A DNA stretch of 7,668 nt from JBLHGN01 sp047616325 (GTDB taxonomy: Bacteria > Pseudomonadota > Gammaproteobacteria > Pseudomonadales > Cellvibrionaceae), in NCBI GenBank assembly GCA_047616325.1, contig JBLHGN010000176.1, positions 1 to 7,668 on the forward strand. The letters are read 5' to 3'. The translations under genes were made by a program, and so were the position numbers. Position 1 is the first letter of the stretch, and each line of letters begins with the position of its first letter. This document shows positions 5,705 to 7,668 of the stretch, one piece after another. The notes below the pieces were generated by a model. That model saw only the letters and a list, made by a program, of their open reading frames with translations, had not been told where the DNA came from and made no database searches.

Positions 5705-6580
5705 TTGAACACAGTCACTGCTCGTAAAATCGGAAACCTCACATCACTGCGCTCTTTCGTAGCGGCGTCTGCCATGAAATTCATTAGAGCGAAAGCGTTG
5801 ATCCGACATTCGCTGATAACATCTTTTGCCTTGACCACGATGGTCTGCGCAAACCCTTTATTGGCCGATGATCACGATGAAGACGAAGAAAACCCGTTCG
5901 ATGACGCCTCGATCTATTTTGAATTGAATGATACCGATGGCGACTTAGGTATTCATGCCTTACTTGATAGTGATCCATTGAAAGGTCTACGGATACAAGA
6001 TCCGTTTGAACGCTCGCTACTAGAAGTGCGAATGAACGGACGCTTACGTCAGCAAGGATTGACGAAATTCAACTTCGAGAGTGCCGAATCTGATTTTGAA
6101 AAAATGCCTCCAAAAGAATTATTTTCTCGTTTTCCCGACGGCGAATACAAAGTAGCGGGTTTGACTCTAGCCGATGAAGAAATTGAAACCGAGTTGTATT
6201 TATCGCATGTGATGCCAGAACCTGTGCCAGGCCTGACAGTAAATGGTACAGCGATGGTGCAAGACTGTGACGAGGATGAGGTTCCTACCGTAACCCCTCC
6301 GCTAGTCATTAGTTGGAGTGCGGTGACACAGTCGCATAGTGAGCTAGGTAAAACTGGGGCGATAGAAGTCGATAAATATCAGGTGGTTGCAGAAGTAGAA
6401 GAGCCACAGCTAAATGTCTACTCTGTTGACGTACCTTTTTATGTGACCTCTATGAAAATCCCGATTGAATTCACTGATTTAGCCTACGGCGAGCCACTGG
6501 AATATGAAGTGTTAGTGCGCGCACATAACGGTAATCAGACAACTATAGAGAGCTGCATTATTGTTAAAACTAGTGAGTAA
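5705..6580 (+). CDS. Secreted acidic protein with C-terminal Fn3-like domain, function unknown
   Basis: A 291-residue protein of unknown function. A Sec signal peptide covers the hydrophobic stretch at about 36-49, with likely cleavage after LLA (A54). If translation starts at the TTG the n-region is unusually long (some 35 residues); starting at M24 (ATG 5774) would give a normal-length signal peptide. The mature N-terminus is strongly acidic (D55-D67), followed by FELNDTDGDLGIHALLD (72-88), a partly EF-hand-like DxDxD string, and then LRIQDPFERSLLEV and RLRQQGLT. Residues about 190-288 read as beta strands of a fibronectin-type-III-like fold (LVISWSAVTQ, KYQVVAEVE, LEYEVLVRAHNGNQ), bracketed by C188 and C284, a possible disulfide. 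I recognise this as a kind of conserved hypothetical secreted protein without an assigned role. It is followed 81 bp later by a lipoprotein gene, probably co-transcribed. Confidence 0.8.
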   Translation: MNTVTARKIGNLTSLRSFVAASAMKFIRAKALIRHSLITSFALTTMVCANPLLADDHDEDEENPFDDASIYFELNDTDGDLGIHALLDSDPLKGLRIQDPFERSLLEVRMNGRLRQQGLTKFNFESAESDFEKMPPKELFSRFPDGEYKVAGLTLADEEIETELYLSHVMPEPVPGLTVNGTAMVQDCDEDEVPTVTPPLVISWSAVTQSHSELGKTGAIEVDKYQVVAEVEEPQLNVYSVDVPFYVTSMKIPIEFTDLAYGEPLEYEVLVRAHNGNQTTIESCIIVKTSE

Positions 6581-6582
6581 TA

Positions 6583-6653
6583 TTCCGATCGCAAGGATGC
6601 CGGACCCAAAAACAATTAATCAAACACGGCCAGACAAACACACCTAATCGGAA
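6583..6653 (+). repeat. Inverted repeat whose 3' arm covers the lipoprotein ribosome binding site
   Basis: TTCCGAT (6583..6589), just after the upstream stop codon, is complementary to ATCGGAA (6647..6653), which contains most of the GGAAG Shine-Dalgarno of the lipoprotein gene. Pairing across 57 bases could mask that site. The arms are short and the loop long, so the structure is tentative. Confidence 0.25.
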
Positions 6654-6654
6654 G
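6650..6654 (+). promoter_or_regulatory. Shine-Dalgarno of the lipoprotein gene
   Basis: GGAAG lies seven bases before the ATG at 6662 and fixes the start immediately ahead of a clear lipoprotein signal peptide. Confidence 0.6.
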
Positions 6655-6661
6655 AACACAC

Positions 6662-7668
6662 ATGAAATTTTCACAACATTTACGCTTTACCCTGATGTGC
6701 AGTAGCGTGCTTTTAACGGCCTGTGGTGGTAGCTCGTCAGGACCTGGGATTACACCAATACCTACACCTTTATCTACACCGGTGCCAACACCGACACCGA
6801 GCCCCCTTCCTGTGGCATCCGTGGACTTTGGTGATTATCAGTCAAGCCCTTACTATCCTTTAGCCTCCGGTCGAGTGCTTACGTATGAAGTGGTAGGCAA
6901 TAACGAAAATGTCGATGACAATGAAACTGATTCGGAGGACATTCAGATTCAGGTGCACTACACCACGCAAACTCAGCAAATAGATGGCGTTAATGCCGTA
7001 GCCGTGATCGAAAAAGAATATGAAGATGATGAGTTGGTTAAAGCTTCCACCAAATGGGTAGCCATGGATGTGAATGGCGTTGTATGGCTGCTGGGCGAGA
7101 GCAGTGCGTCCTATGAAGATGATGAGGTTGACGAAGAAGAAATCTGGACCGCAGGCGTTGAGGGGGCTCAACGCGGCTTATTGATGCCAGAGACCTTTTT
7201 ACTTGGAGATAGCTTTACCATTGAAGCTATCTCCGATGAAGAGCGTAAAACTGGATTGGTAATATCGGTTACCGAGTCTGTTTCTGTTGAAGACCTGGGC
7301 GATTACGACAACGTGCTACATCTGGAAGAAACATCAGCATACGACGACGGCACCGAAGTGGAAAATAAATACTATGCCCCAGGTATTGGTCTTGTACGCT
7401 ACATCAAAGATGATGATACGGTCTACGAACTGGATACTATTAAGTCCGCTGTTGAGCTAGCAATTGAAATCGTTGAAGATACCATGCCAACAGCCAGTGA
7501 TGAATATGGAGAGTTCGACGATGTCAATTTCGAAGTGGGATATGATAGTGATGAGTCGATGGTTAGTGTTGCTATTAAAATTGAACTGGAAGATACAGCA
7601 CTAGAAGAGCTTAAAATCTGGGACCCCGAAGGCGAACTGCTGGCCAAATTCAAAGCCGAAGAGCTAGA
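6662..7668 (+). CDS. Acidic lipoprotein, function unknown (3' end outside the window)
   Basis: The frame is open from the ATG at 6662 to the right edge, 335 codons with no stop. The signal peptide ends in the lipobox LTAC with C21 as the lipidated residue. G22 and G23 follow, with no aspartate at +2, so outer-membrane sorting is expected. Residues 22-50 form a Pro/Thr/Ser-rich linker, extending the protein from the membrane. A globular acidic region of about 51-260 follows. It opens YYPLASGRVLTYEV and closes with YYAPGIGLVRYI, a beginning and end seen in many bacterial envelope lipoproteins of unknown role. Acidic clusters recur (EDDEVDEEE, KDDDTVYELD). From about 284 a second domain begins, containing LKIWDPEGELL (317-327), which resembles the LRIQDP...LL segment of the upstream secreted protein. 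The likely operon and shared motif suggest the two act together (inference). Confidence 0.85.
   Translation, partial: MKFSQHLRFTLMCSSVLLTACGGSSSGPGITPIPTPLSTPVPTPTPSPLPVASVDFGDYQSSPYYPLASGRVLTYEVVGNNENVDDNETDSEDIQIQVHYTTQTQQIDGVNAVAVIEKEYEDDELVKASTKWVAMDVNGVVWLLGESSASYEDDEVDEEEIWTAGVEGAQRGLLMPETFLLGDSFTIEAISDEERKTGLVISVTESVSVEDLGDYDNVLHLEETSAYDDGTEVENKYYAPGIGLVRYIKDDDTVYELDTIKSAVELAIEIVEDTMPTASDEYGEFDDVNFEVGYDSDESMVSVAIKIELEDTALEELKIWDPEGELLAKFKAEEL

Noticed and set aside
5939..5977. EF-hand calcium site in the secreted protein (DTDGDLGIHALLD)
   Set aside because: Positions 1, 3 and 5 are Asp and position 8 is Ile, but the glycine at position 6 and the acidic residue at 12 are missing. The string is better seen as part of a conserved domain than as a proven calcium loop.
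6860..7171. 103-codon reverse-strand frame, hydrophobic and membrane-protein-like
   Set aside because: It is the complement of the acidic lipoprotein gene. Asp/Glu codons read backwards give Ile/Phe/Leu/Val, which explains the false hydrophobic look.
7423..7653. 76-codon serine-rich reverse-strand frame
   Set aside because: It is another shadow of the acidic lipoprotein, with serine-rich composition from the complement of D/E-rich codons.

Overview
The window looks like a chromosomal accessory region of a moderate-GC, probably marine gammaproteobacterium. The exported proteins have Gram-negative features: a Sec signal peptide on a protein ending in a C-terminal phenylalanine like an outer-membrane beta-barrel, and a lipobox lipoprotein. 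The lineage is an inference from protein style only. I see no tRNA, rRNA, CRISPR array, insertion sequence or phage gene. Both ends cut a gene.

Layout, left to right. (1) The 5' end of a leftward gene (<1..269), unidentified, faintly HflX-like. (2) A long non-coding stretch (270..766) with a terminator-like compound hairpin and several short repeats. (3) A soluble Hanks-type Ser/Thr kinase (767..1786, +). (4) Convergent with it, sharing 12 bp of 3' coding sequence, an ECF sigma factor of the kinase-associated TIGR02999/ECF43-like type (1775..2326, -). (5) Three bases upstream of the sigma gene and in the same operon, a signal-peptide-bearing putative outer-membrane beta-barrel with a very acidic loop (2330..3115, -). 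(6) A 194-bp divergent promoter region with an 8-bp-arm inverted repeat. (7) A membrane-anchored Ser/Thr kinase with a presumed periplasmic repeat domain (3310..5298, +). (8) A 406-bp non-coding stretch with hairpins. (9) A secreted acidic protein with a C-terminal Fn3-like domain (5705..6580, +). (10) The first 335 residues of an acidic lipoprotein (6662..>7668, +).

The most interesting reading is a compact signalling island. One transmembrane kinase could sense the envelope. One soluble kinase of the type usually encoded beside this sigma class has its partner sigma immediately adjacent. That sigma has a threonine where ordinary ECF factors carry an acidic residue of the DAED motif. In the described Vibrio EcfP/PknT system, a sigma factor of this general kind is switched on by threonine phosphorylation in region 2 rather than by release from an anti-sigma factor, and no anti-sigma gene is visible here. 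The neighbouring exported proteins all carry Asp/Glu-rich segments, so a cation- or cationic-peptide-related envelope function is a reasonable but untested guess.
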